Positions 9,217 to 16,924 of a stretch of 51,939 nt of DNA are shown one piece after another (within the stretch, counting starts at the first letter, position 1; every line of letters starts with the position of its first letter). The DNA lies in contig DYEU01000011.1 of the NCBI GenBank assembly GCA_020725555.1, forward strand, positions 1-51,939, given 5' to 3'. The position numbers were made by a program, and so were the translations under genes. The stretch comes from Desulfatibacillum sp. (GTDB taxonomy: Bacteria > Desulfobacterota > Desulfobacteria > Desulfobacterales > SpSt-501). Below the pieces are notes generated by a model. That model did not search any database and had not been told where the DNA came from. It was given only the letters and a program-made list of their open reading frames with translations.

Positions 9217-9246
9217 ACTCTATGCCGCTTCGCCCGCCCTTGTCAA
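9217..9246 (-). promoter_or_regulatory. Sigma-70-like promoter of the beta-oxidation/dehydratase operon
   Basis: On the minus strand a perfect -35 TTGACA (9246-9241) is followed after 18 bases by TAGAGT (9222-9217, four of six consensus bases). The start would fall near 9210, at the edge of the 9187-9208 inverted repeat, leaving a leader of about 70 bases before the ATG of the FadB-like gene. Confidence 0.65.
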
Positions 9247-9371
9247 CGACGATTCGATTGACAACCGCGCCCGCCTGCGGCAGGTTATCGCCGGGTTCCG
9301 CCCGGGGCCGCCCCCCGCGGGAGGGACCGCGCCCTGCTCCCGCCCGGGAGAGGGCCGGGAACGGACGATCG

Positions 9372-10109
9372 ATGCGCATCGGCGAGCTGGTCGCAAAAAC
9401 CGGGGTCCCCAAGGAGACGCTCCATTTCTACATCCGGGAGGGGCTTCTCCCCAAGCCCCGGCGCACCCGGGGGCGGATCCCCGACTACACCGAGGCCCAT
9501 CTCCGACGGGTGCTCTGGATCCGCGAGCTCCGGGAGGAGTTCTTTCTCCCCATCCCCGAGATCAAGAAAATCCTCCGCCAGAACCGCCGGCAGTCCCGCT
9601 CCGACCGTGCGGTGTCCGAATTCCACAACCGCTACTTCCGGCCCCTCGACCGCCTGCTCTCCCGCGAGGTGGTCGGCCGCCGGGCCTTCTGCGAGGCGAC
9701 CGGCCTGGGCCGCAAGTGGCTCGAGGTGATGGAGTCCTGGGGGATCATCACCGCGGGATCCCGCGGCGGCCGGCCCGCCTATGCGCGCGACGACGTGATC
9801 CTCGGGCGGCTGATCGTGGACATGGACCGCCTGGGCTTCGGCCCCAAGGACGGCTACAACCCGCGCGAGCTCAAGCGGGTCGCCGACTTCCTGCGGCGCT
9901 TCGTGCGCAGCTCCCACCGCGCCTACTACGAAAAGCGCCTCACGGCGCTCCCCAGCGACGACCACGCCGAAAAGGGGGCGCAGTTCGTGGAAATCATGAG
10001 CCTCTTCTTCTACCACCTCTACCGCAAGCTCGTGCGCGAGGAGTTCGCGCGGCTCCGCGGCCGCGCCGCCCCGCCGCCGGGCGTCGCCGGGAAGGCGAAC
10101 CCGCGATGA
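9372..10109 (+). CDS. MerR-type transcriptional regulator with a second MerR-like HTH
   Basis: 245-residue protein. Residues 1-75 are a canonical MerR DNA-binding domain (MRIGELVAKTGVPKETLHFY start, then REGLLPKPRRT wing and PEIKKIL). Residues about 100-165 look like a second degenerate copy: GRRAFCEATGLGRKWLEVMES, WGIITAGSRGGRPAYARDDV, then a RLIVDMDRLGFGPKDG segment matching the end of the MerR fold. No metal-binding cysteine pattern is seen at the C terminus. The start ATG at 9372 is chosen by the MerR N terminus; the upstream open frame is extension. It is divergent from the fadB operon and overlaps the thioesterase by 4 bases, so it probably controls acyl-CoA degradation in response to a CoA thioester or fatty acid. 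Confidence 0.85.
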   Translation: MRIGELVAKTGVPKETLHFYIREGLLPKPRRTRGRIPDYTEAHLRRVLWIRELREEFFLPIPEIKKILRQNRRQSRSDRAVSEFHNRYFRPLDRLLSREVVGRRAFCEATGLGRKWLEVMESWGIITAGSRGGRPAYARDDVILGRLIVDMDRLGFGPKDGYNPRELKRVADFLRRFVRSSHRAYYEKRLTALPSDDHAEKGAQFVEIMSLFFYHLYRKLVREEFARLRGRAAPPPGVAGKANPR

Positions 10110-10573
10110 GCCCGCCCGCCGCCCGCGGCGCCGCCTCCTGGCTCGAGCGCTACCGGCGCCTCAAGGTGCCTTTCTGGCGCCGGGTCGGGATGCACGTCGA
10201 AGAGGCCTCCCCGGGGGAGGCCGTGATCCGCGTCCCCTACGACGACGGGCTGCTCAACGCCAACGGCGTCGTCCACGGCGGGGTGGTCTTCGCCGCCGCG
10301 GACTCGGCGATCGCCATCGCCCTCCTCGGCCTGATCGAAAACCGCGCCCCGATCGCGACCATCGAGCTCAAGATCAATTTCCTGCGGCCCGTCGACGGCG
10401 AGGATCTGGTCGCCCGTGCGCGCATCGTCCACCGCGGCCGCCGCACGGCCGTCGGCGAGGCGACCGTCTTCGACGGCTCGGGACGCGCCGTGGCCCGCGC
10501 GCTCGCCACCTACGCGATCGCCTCGGCGGCGCGCGCCCGCAAGCGGACGCGCCCCTCCCCCCGGGGCGCCTGA
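10106..10573 (+). CDS. PaaI-type hotdog-fold acyl-CoA thioesterase
   Basis: 155-residue single hotdog domain, predicted to hydrolyse acyl- or aryl-CoA thioesters in the cytoplasm. The central helix signature NANGVVHGGVVFAAADSAIA contains the HGG motif of the PaaI branch, followed by ATIELKINFLRPV, the usual strand lining the CoA site. The start ATG overlaps the stop of the MerR gene (ATGA), so the two are co-translated. Together they suggest regulated removal of stalled CoA intermediates from the divergent operon. Substrate unknown. Confidence 0.88.
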   Translation: MSPPAARGAASWLERYRRLKVPFWRRVGMHVEEASPGEAVIRVPYDDGLLNANGVVHGGVVFAAADSAIAIALLGLIENRAPIATIELKINFLRPVDGEDLVARARIVHRGRRTAVGEATVFDGSGRAVARALATYAIASAARARKRTRPSPRGA

Positions 10574-10604
10574 GGCGCAAGCGCCGCCCCCGGCCCGGCC
10601 GCCC

Positions 10605-12077
10605 TCACCGGGGCCGGCGCCGCCGTCGGCCAAGCCCGCGGGCGATCTCCCCGAGCGCGGCGATCGCCCGGGCGGCGCGCGCATCCACCGGGCCCGCGCA
10701 GCTCAGGAGAAGGAAATTCCGAAACCGCGGCGCGTTCGCGCAGACCACCCCGGGGATCACCGCGATCCTGCGCGCGTGGGCGCGGCGGTAGAGCTCAAGC
10801 CCGTCGATCTCCTCCGGCAACTCGATCCAGAGCAGCGTGCCGCCCTGGGGCAGCGCAAGCCGCGAGCCCTCCGGGAAATGACGGCGGATCAGGTCCGCCG
10901 TCTGGAGCAGCTGGCGGGAGAGCGTGGCGCGCAGCCGCACGAGATGCCGGTCGTAAGCCCCCGAGCCGAGAAAGCGGGCAACGAGCGCCTGGTCGAGGCT
11001 CGAGGTGCAGATCGAGGTCGCGGCCTTGAGCCGCCGGATGCGCTCGCGGAACTCCCCCCGGGCGGCGACCCAGCCGATCCTCAGGCCGGGGGCGATGGTC
11101 TTGGAAAAGGAAGCGCAGTACATGCCCAGCCCCTCGCGGTCGAAGGCCGAGAGCGGAAGCGGTCGCTTTCCCGTGACGTACAGGGGGGCGCTGATGTCGT
11201 CCACGATCACCGGGACCCCGCGGCGGGCGAGGAGATCCATCAGGCGACGCTTCTTTTCCTCGGGCACGAGCGCGCCGGTCGGGTTCTGGAAATGGGGCAT
11301 GAGAAAACAGGCGCGCACCGGGTGGGCCTCGAGGCAGCGGGCGAGGTCCTCGAGGTCGACACCTTCCCGGGGGTCCACGGCCACCTCGGCCGCAAGCAGC
11401 CCAAGCTCCTCGAGCAACTGCAGCACGGCGAAATTCGTCGGGGACTCGACGGCGATCGTGTCCCCCGGTCGGGCCACCGCCTGCAGGGCGAGCGCGATCG
11501 CCTCGGTGCAGCCGCTGGTGACGACGATCTCCTCGGCGGCGAAGCGGCCGGGGACCCCCACGTCGAGAAGGGCGATTTGCCGCCGGAGCTCACCTAAGCC
11601 CTCGGGGGCGACATAGCCGAGCAGCGCGCGCCACTCGGCGCGGTTCATCCCCCGCAGGAGGCGCCCGAAGGCCTTGGCCGGCACGTGCGCGGGGTCCATG
11701 CCCGTGTTGCCCAGGGGGACGAACGCGGGGTCGCTGATCGCCGCAATGACCGAGTGCACGGCCGGCGCGAGCTGGATCGGCTGCGGGGCGGGGTCGCTCC
11801 GCCGAATGGCCGGGGGCTCGAGCGGCGGCCAGGCCGCCGGCTGCACCCGGTAGCCGGAGCGCGGGTGGGATTCGACCAGGCCGCAGGCTTCGAGCTCGAG
11901 GAGGGCCCGGTGGACGGTCGAGATGCTCAGGCCCGTGCCGCGGTGCAGCCGCCGGATCGAGGGCAGCCGCTCCCCCGGGCGGAAATCGCCCGCCCGGATC
12001 CGGCGCTCCAGCTCCGCGGCGAGCCGGCGGTAGCGGAACATGGGGGGGCCGGCCGCCCGCGATCGCCCATCGCCCAT
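10605..12077 (-). CDS. MocR-type (GntR-HTH/aminotransferase) regulator, PdxR-like
   Basis: 490-residue MocR protein: a GntR winged helix (about residues 13-80; ERLPSIRRLHRGTGLSISTVHRAL region) joined to a fold-type I aminotransferase domain with the PLP lysine in ASFSKTIAPGLRIGW. The reading frame stays open far upstream, but ATG at 12077 has a GGAGGAG ribosome binding site and gives the proper N terminus. It is divergent from pdxS-pdxT, the arrangement of PdxR regulators that sense PLP and activate its synthesis. The family assignment is firm; the PdxR role rests on position. Confidence 0.85.
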   Translation of the reverse strand: MGDGRSRAAGPPMFRYRRLAAELERRIRAGDFRPGERLPSIRRLHRGTGLSISTVHRALLELEACGLVESHPRSGYRVQPAAWPPLEPPAIRRSDPAPQPIQLAPAVHSVIAAISDPAFVPLGNTGMDPAHVPAKAFGRLLRGMNRAEWRALLGYVAPEGLGELRRQIALLDVGVPGRFAAEEIVVTSGCTEAIALALQAVARPGDTIAVESPTNFAVLQLLEELGLLAAEVAVDPREGVDLEDLARCLEAHPVRACFLMPHFQNPTGALVPEEKKRRLMDLLARRGVPVIVDDISAPLYVTGKRPLPLSAFDREGLGMYCASFSKTIAPGLRIGWVAARGEFRERIRRLKAATSICTSSLDQALVARFLGSGAYDRHLVRLRATLSRQLLQTADLIRRHFPEGSRLALPQGGTLLWIELPEEIDGLELYRRAHARRIAVIPGVVCANAPRFRNFLLLSCAGPVDARAARAIAALGEIARGLGRRRRRPR

Positions 12078-12114
12078 GAAATCTCCTCCCCGCCGTCCGG
12101 CAATGAGGCCGGGT

Positions 12115-12146
12115 AAACTGTACCGCTCATTTTTTTGAAAAACTGT
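12115..12146. promoter_or_regulatory. Direct repeats in the pdxR-pdxS divergent region
   Basis: The heptamer AAACTGT occurs at 12115-12121 and 12140-12146, 25 bases apart, in an unusually AT-rich patch of the 148-base gap between the MocR gene and pdxS. MocR regulators commonly bind spaced direct repeats. On the plus strand TTGAAA (12135-12140) could serve as a -35 with a poor -10 (TCTTAG, 12158-12163), as expected for an activator-dependent promoter. Function is inferred. Confidence 0.45.
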
Positions 12147-12225
12147 GTCTGTTTTTTTCTTAGCACACCGGGTAGGAACGGTCGAGACGCAGGCGACGAA
12201 CCCTCGTTCCGTCACGGAGGCCGAC

Positions 12226-13134
12226 ATGGACACCGTACCCGGAAGAACCCCGCGGCGCTCCTCCAGCGCGACCGTCAAGACCGGCCTGGCCCGCATGCTC
12301 CAGGGCGGGGTCATCATGGACGTCGTCTCCGCCGAGCAGGCGCGCATCGCCGAGGAGGCGGGGGCGGTCGCCGTGATGGCCCTCGAGCGTGTGCCGGCCG
12401 ACATCCGCGCCCAGGGGGGGGTGGCGCGGATGACCGACCCGCAGCGGATCCGGGAGATCCTGCAGGCGGTCAGCATCCCGGTGATGGCCAAGTGCCGCAT
12501 CGGCCATTTCGTCGAGGCCCGCATCCTCGAGGCGATCGGGGTGGACTACGTCGACGAGAGCGAGGTCCTCACCCCGGCGGACGACTCCCGCCACATCGAC
12601 AAGCACGCCTTCGGCGTGCCCTTCGTCTGCGGCTGCCGCGACCTGGGCGAGGCCCTGCGGCGGATCGCCGAGGGGGCCTCCATGCTCCGCACCAAGGGGG
12701 AGGCCGGCACCGGGGACATCGTGGAGGCGGTGCGCCACGCCCGCGCCGTGAACGACGGCGTCGAGGCCCTGCGGGCGCTTGCCGAGGACGACCTCGCGGA
12801 CTATGCCGCCAAGATGGGCGTCCCGGTCGAGCTGGTGCGGCAGACCCGCGAGCTGGGCCGCCTGCCGGTCGTCAACTTCGCCGCCGGCGGCATCGCGACC
12901 CCGGCGGACGCCGCCCTGATGATGCAGCTCGGGCTGGACGGCGTGTTCGTGGGCTCGGGCATCTTCAAGAGCGCCGACCCCGCCCGCCGCGCCCGGGCGA
13001 TCGTCCTGGCCGTGGCCCACTTCGACGACCCGCTGCGGCTCGCCGAGGTGAGCACGGGGTTGGGGGAGGCGATGCCCGGGATCGCGGCCGGCGCCCTTTC
13101 CCCGGCGGAGCGCCTCGCCGGCCGCGGCCGCTGA
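12226..13134 (+). CDS. pdxS: Pyridoxal 5'-phosphate synthase, lyase subunit PdxS
   Basis: 302-residue PdxS, which condenses ribose 5-phosphate, glyceraldehyde 3-phosphate and ammonia into PLP within a dodecameric complex with PdxT. The catalytic Asp32 (VIMDVVS), Lys89 (VMAKCRIGH, sugar Schiff base) and Lys157 ([10 protein letters not shown]) are present, as are the phosphate-binding segments [18 protein letters not shown] and [14 protein letters not shown] at 12226 is preferred because it follows ACGGAGG; the open frame starts earlier at 12145 in the regulatory region. It is followed 12 bases later by pdxT. Confidence 0.97.
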   Translation: MDTVPGRTPRRSSSATVKTGLARMLQGGVIMDVVSAEQARIAEEAGAVAVMALERVPADIRAQGGVARMTDPQRIREILQAVSIPVMAKCRIGHFVEARILEAIGVDYVDESEVLTPADDSRHIDKHAFGVPFVCGCRDLGEALRRIAEGASMLRTKGEAGTGDIVEAVRHARAVNDGVEALRALAEDDLADYAAKMGVPVELVRQTRELGRLPVVNFAAGGIATPADAALMMQLGLDGVFVGSGIFKSADPARRARAIVLAVAHFDDPLRLAEVSTGLGEAMPGIAAGALSPAERLAGRGR

Positions 13135-13146
13135 GGAGGGAGCCCC

Positions 13147-13731
13147 TTGCGCATCGGCGTGCTTGCGCTTCAGGGAGGGGTGCCCGAGCATCTCGGGCAT
13201 CTCGAGCGGCTGGGGATCGAGGGCCGCCGCGTGCGCCGCGCCGCGGAGCTCGAGGGCCTGGAGGGGCTCATCCTCCCGGGCGGGGAGAGCACGGCGATCG
13301 GCTCGCTGCTCGCCGCCGACGGGATGGTCGCCGCGCTGCGCGATTTTTCCGCCCGCCGCGCCGTCTGGGGAACCTGCGCCGGCATGATCCTCATGGCCCG
13401 GGAGGTCTCGGGCGGCCGGCCCGTGCTCTCGCTCATGGACATCGCCGTGGAGAGAAACGCCTTCGGCCGCCAGCTCGATAGCTTCGAGGAGCCCCTGGCC
13501 GTCGACGCCTTGCGGGGCGACGGCGGGCAGCCCTTTCCGGGCGTCTTCATCCGGGCCCCCCGGATCGCCCGCGCCGGGCCCTCCGCCCGGGTCCTCGCCA
13601 AGCTCGCCGACGGCACCGCGGTCGCGGCGCGGGAGGGCCGCCTGCTCGCCACGGCCTTTCACCCCGAGCTCACCGGCGACCTGCGCTTCCACGCCTACTT
13701 CGCGGACCTGGCCCGGGGGGAGAGCCCCTGA
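13147..13731 (+). CDS. pdxT: Pyridoxal 5'-phosphate synthase, glutaminase subunit PdxT
   Basis: 194-residue class I glutaminase that hydrolyses glutamine and channels ammonia to PdxS. The signature elements are MRIGVLALQGG, the LPGGESTAIG oxyanion loop, nucleophile Cys77 (WGTCAGM) and the His172/Glu174 pair in FHPELTGD. The start codon is TTG at 13147 with an upstream AGGAGGGAG. The 3' end overlaps the convergent tyrA-like gene by 62 bases. Confidence 0.96.
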   Translation: MRIGVLALQGGVPEHLGHLERLGIEGRRVRRAAELEGLEGLILPGGESTAIGSLLAADGMVAALRDFSARRAVWGTCAGMILMAREVSGGRPVLSLMDIAVERNAFGRQLDSFEEPLAVDALRGDGGQPFPGVFIRAPRIARAGPSARVLAKLADGTAVAAREGRLLATAFHPELTGDLRFHAYFADLARGESP

Positions 13732-14458
13732 GGTCGCCCTCGACCCGGCGCAGCGCCGCGGCGAAGGCCCGCCGCATCTTCGCCGCATGGGGATTGAAGC
13801 GCTGCAGGTCCAGCGAGAGCCCGGGGTCGTCTCGGCGCACGCTGGCCGCGATGCGCACAAGCCGTCTCCAGTTCAGCGTGTCGAGGGACAGGGGCCCGAA
13901 GCCCGCCCGGGCGAGCGCCCGGCCGAGCAGGTGCGGCAGGGCGAGCGAGCAGGCCGTCTGCCGGTCGTGCTCGGCGGGGTCGGCCGGGATCACGGCGAGC
14001 CCCAGGCCCTGCAGGAAGGCGGTCACGGAGGCCAGGCGGCGGCGGGAGATCCGCTCCGGGCAAAGGACGATCTTGCGCCCCGCAAGCCCGCGGGCCGCGC
14101 TGTCCGGCCCGAAGAGGGGATGCGTCCCCAAAAGGTCGACCCCGGCGGGCAGGTGCTTTCGCATCCAGCGGAGCGGGATCTCCTTCACCGCGCAGACGTC
14201 GGCCGCGAGGGCCCCGCCGCGAAAGTGCGGCGCAGCCGCCTGCAGCGCCTCCTCGAGGGCGGAGACCGGGACGGCGAAGACGACGACGGGACAGGAAGCC
14301 GCCCGGGCGAGGTCGGCGGGCACGGCCCCGCAGGCCGCGATGCGCGACGGCGGGGCGGCCGGGTCCCAGGCCCGGATGGCGGCCCGCGGGGAGAGGTGCC
14401 GCGCCAGGAAGGCGCCGAAGCGGCCGACGCCGATCAGGCCGATGGGGCCGCAGCGCAC
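13670..14458 (-). CDS. Prephenate dehydrogenase (TyrA-like)
   Basis: 262-residue NAD(P)-dependent dehydrogenase of tyrosine synthesis. The Rossmann motif is PIGLIGVGRFGAFLAR; ADVCAVKEIP and LLGTHPLFGPDSA match prephenate dehydrogenase landmarks (the GTHPmFGP motif with the substrate-binding His). No ACT or chorismate mutase domain is attached; the mutase is fused to AroE two genes upstream. The start is GTG at 14458 with GAGGAG upstream, overlapping the end of aroA by 25 bases. It is the last gene of the attenuator-controlled aromatic operon and overlaps pdxT tail to tail by 62 bases, so the final 20 residues are Arg/Pro-rich and probably unimportant. Confidence 0.9.
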   Translation of the reverse strand: MRCGPIGLIGVGRFGAFLARHLSPRAAIRAWDPAAPPSRIAACGAVPADLARAASCPVVVFAVPVSALEEALQAAAPHFRGGALAADVCAVKEIPLRWMRKHLPAGVDLLGTHPLFGPDSAARGLAGRKIVLCPERISRRRLASVTAFLQGLGLAVIPADPAEHDRQTACSLALPHLLGRALARAGFGPLSLDTLNWRRLVRIAASVRRDDPGLSLDLQRFNPHAAKMRRAFAAALRRVEGDLRGSPPGPGPRSRRGSAGRR

Positions 14459-15714
14459 CCGTAGAGCTCCTCGAAAACCCCCCAGAAGCCGGGGAAGGAC
14501 TTGGCGACGCAGGCCTCGTCGAGGATGCGCACCCCGGGGGTCCCCAGCCCGGCCACGGCGAAGCTCATGGCGATCCGGTGGTCGTCGTGGCAATCGATCG
14601 CGGCCCCCCGCGGCCGGCCGCCGGTGACCCGGAGCTCGGATCCCTCCACACGCGCCCGGATCCCCATGCGCGAAAGTCCCTCGCACACGGCGGCGAGGCG
14701 GTCGCTTTCCTTGTCCCGCAGGTGCCCCACGTTGCGGATCCGGCTCTCCCCGCGGGCATAGGCGGCGACGACGGCAAGCGTCGGCACGGCGTCGGGCAGA
14801 TCGCCGAGGTCCGCATCCACCGCGTGCAGCTCCCCCCCGGTGACCCGCACCCCGCCCTCCCCGTCCTCGACCCGGCAGCCCATGGCGGCGAGGAGGTCGA
14901 GCAGGCGGACATCGCCCTGGAGCGAGTCCCGCCGGGTGCCGCGCACGGTCACGGCCGACCCGGTGACCGCCGCGGCCGCCCAAAAATAGCCCGCCTGCGA
15001 GCAATCGGCCTCCACCGCGAAGCGGCAGGCGCGGTAGCGGCCGCCGCCTTCGACCCGGAAGCGCTCCCAGCCCTTCCGTTCCACCGCGACCCCGAAGCGC
15101 TTGAGAACGTCGACGGTGATGTCGAGGTAGGGCCGCGAGACCGGCCCGCGGGCGACCTCGATCTCGATGCCCCGCTCGCTGTAAGGCGCCGCCAGCAGGA
15201 GGGCGGAGAGGAACTGACTGCTGCGCGAGCAGTCGAGCCGGACGCGCCCCCCGGGGAGGCGTCCGCCGCACACGCGGACGGGGGGGCAGCCGTTTCCGCG
15301 CAGGCACTCGGCCGCCACGCCGAGCGCGGCCAGGGCGGACACCAACTCCCCCACGGGCCGCGCCTCGAGCCGCGGCGAGCCGACGAGCAGGCTCTCCCCC
15401 GCCACGAGGGCGGCCACGGCGGTGAGAAGCCGCATGGAGGTCCCGGAGTTTCCGAGACGGACGGGGCCGGCGGCGGGGACGAGCCGGCCGGCCGTTCCCG
15501 CGACGGCCCAGGATGGCCCCCGGGCCGTGAAGCGGGCGCCCCAGCCGCAAAGCGCCTCCCGGGTTAACCGCGTATCCTCGCTCCAAAGTGCGCCCTCGAT
15601 CTCCGATGAGCCCTCGGCCAGGGCCGCGGCGATGAACGCGCGGTGGGTGTAGCTTTTCGATCCCGGCACCGAAAGCGCAACCCGCATCGGGCTAAGAGGC
15701 CGGATTTCCTTCAT
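14434..15714 (-). CDS. aroA: 3-phosphoshikimate 1-carboxyvinyltransferase (EPSP synthase)
   Basis: 426-residue EPSP synthase joining shikimate 3-phosphate and PEP. VPGSKSYTHRAFIAAALA is the substrate-binding N-terminal motif, LGNSGTSMRLLT the PEP-site Gly loop, and RLEARPVGELV the second PEP motif. The LGNSGT loop differs from LGNAGTAMRP of the typical class I enzymes, so it is closer to the class II or divergent type. DSLQGDVRLL, RNVGHLRDKESDRL and DCHDDHRIAMSFA complete the fold. ATG at 15714 follows AGGAAAGGA. It lies 49 bases after the chorismate mutase-AroE fusion. Confidence 0.95.
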   Translation of the reverse strand: MKEIRPLSPMRVALSVPGSKSYTHRAFIAAALAEGSSEIEGALWSEDTRLTREALCGWGARFTARGPSWAVAGTAGRLVPAAGPVRLGNSGTSMRLLTAVAALVAGESLLVGSPRLEARPVGELVSALAALGVAAECLRGNGCPPVRVCGGRLPGGRVRLDCSRSSQFLSALLLAAPYSERGIEIEVARGPVSRPYLDITVDVLKRFGVAVERKGWERFRVEGGGRYRACRFAVEADCSQAGYFWAAAAVTGSAVTVRGTRRDSLQGDVRLLDLLAAMGCRVEDGEGGVRVTGGELHAVDADLGDLPDAVPTLAVVAAYARGESRIRNVGHLRDKESDRLAAVCEGLSRMGIRARVEGSELRVTGGRPRGAAIDCHDDHRIAMSFAVAGLGTPGVRILDEACVAKSFPGFWGVFEELYGCAAAPSA

Positions 15715-15763
15715 CGACAGATCCTTTCCTCCCGGCGGAGGCCCCGAACGGCGCCCCCCGGCC

Positions 15764-16924
15764 TCATCCGCGGGCGGTTAGCTCGGTTTCGACCGCAAGG
15801 CGCATGATGTCGAGCGGGGCCTCGAGGCCGGTCCAGAGTTCGAATTGCCGGGCCCCCTGGTAGAGGAACATCGAAAGCCCGTCCACGGTCTGGCATCCTG
15901 CGGCCTCGGCCTCGGCCAGAAGCCGCGTCTTGAGCGGCGTGTAGACGATGTCCATCACCACAAGCCCCGGCCGGAGACGCTCCGCCGGGAGCGGGGTTTC
16001 CGCGGTGCGGGGGCTCATGCCGACGGGGGTGGCCTGGACGAGAATCTCGCAGTCCGCAGGGTCGAATTCCTCGAGCGGCCGGAAGTCGGCCCCCAGCGCG
16101 ACGGCGAGGGCTTCGCCCTTGTCGCGCGTGCGGTTGTAGACGGTGACCCGGGCCCCTGCGTGCCTTGCGCCGAAGACGGCGGCCCGCGCGGCCCCGCCGG
16201 CGCCGAGCACGGCGACCCGCCGGCCGGCGAGGGCGACCCGCTCGCCGAGGGCCCGCACGATCCCCTCCCAATCGGTGTTGAACCCCTTGAGCTCGCCGGC
16301 GTCGTTCACGACGGTGTTCACGGCCCCGATGCGCCGCGCCCGGGGGTCGATGAAGTCGAGGCAGGCGAGCACGGCTTCCTTGTGGGGGATCGTGATGCTC
16401 GCCCCGCGGAAGCCGAGCGCCCGCACCCCGGCCATGGCGGGCCGGATGTCTTTCGCCCGGATCGCGGCGTACATCCCGGGATAGCCGGTCGCGGCGAAGG
16501 CGGCGTTGTGCATGACCGGGCTCAGGCTGTGCACCACGGGGTTTCCGAACACGGCGAAGAGCGCCGGGGTGCCGAAGCCGTCGGCCGGGTGCGCGCCGTC
16601 GGACTGGACCTCGCGCGCGGCGGCCATCAGGGCGGCGAAGACCCGGACGAGGTGGCGGTCGGCGAGGAGGCGTCCGCGGTTCAACTCGGCCAGACGCCGG
16701 AAGATCTCCGCCTCGCGCCGCATGTCGCGCACGGGGAGCCCAAGCCGCCGTTTCACCGCCCCCACGGCGCGTGCCCGCTCCAGCCGCTCGTTGAAAAGCC
16801 GCAGGATCTCGCCGTCCAGCCGGTCGATCTCCGCGCGGAGCTCGGCCAGGCGTCGCTCGTCGGCCCGGCGCTCCGCCTCCCCCTCGCCGGCGGGAGGACT
16901 TCCCCTTTTCACGGATGTTCCCAC
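15764..16924 (-). CDS. Chorismate mutase (AroQ)-shikimate dehydrogenase (AroE) fusion
   Basis: 386-residue fusion. Residues about 22-108 form an all-helical AroQ chorismate mutase (LRAEIDRLDGEILRLFNERL; Arg30, Arg50, Lys58 and Arg69/70 fall where the active-site residues are expected). Residues about 118-386 are shikimate dehydrogenase: FGNPVVHSLSPVMHN with the substrate serines, catalytic Lys182 in ITIPHKEA, GFNTDWEG with Asp218, NADP loop LGAGGAARA and NRTRDK. It therefore catalyses two non-consecutive shikimate/tyrosine steps. The start is GTG at 16924 after GGGAGGAAGG. It overlaps aroB by 16 bases. Confidence 0.92.
   Translation of the reverse strand: MGTSVKRGSPPAGEGEAERRADERRLAELRAEIDRLDGEILRLFNERLERARAVGAVKRRLGLPVRDMRREAEIFRRLAELNRGRLLADRHLVRVFAALMAAAREVQSDGAHPADGFGTPALFAVFGNPVVHSLSPVMHNAAFAATGYPGMYAAIRAKDIRPAMAGVRALGFRGASITIPHKEAVLACLDFIDPRARRIGAVNTVVNDAGELKGFNTDWEGIVRALGERVALAGRRVAVLGAGGAARAAVFGARHAGARVTVYNRTRDKGEALAVALGADFRPLEEFDPADCEILVQATPVGMSPRTAETPLPAERLRPGLVVMDIVYTPLKTRLLAEAEAAGCQTVDGLSMFLYQGARQFELWTGLEAPLDIMRLAVETELTARG

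Noticed and set aside
12078-12225. Riboswitch upstream of pdxS
   Set aside because: No compact conserved structure is visible; the AT-rich direct repeats fit a protein operator better.
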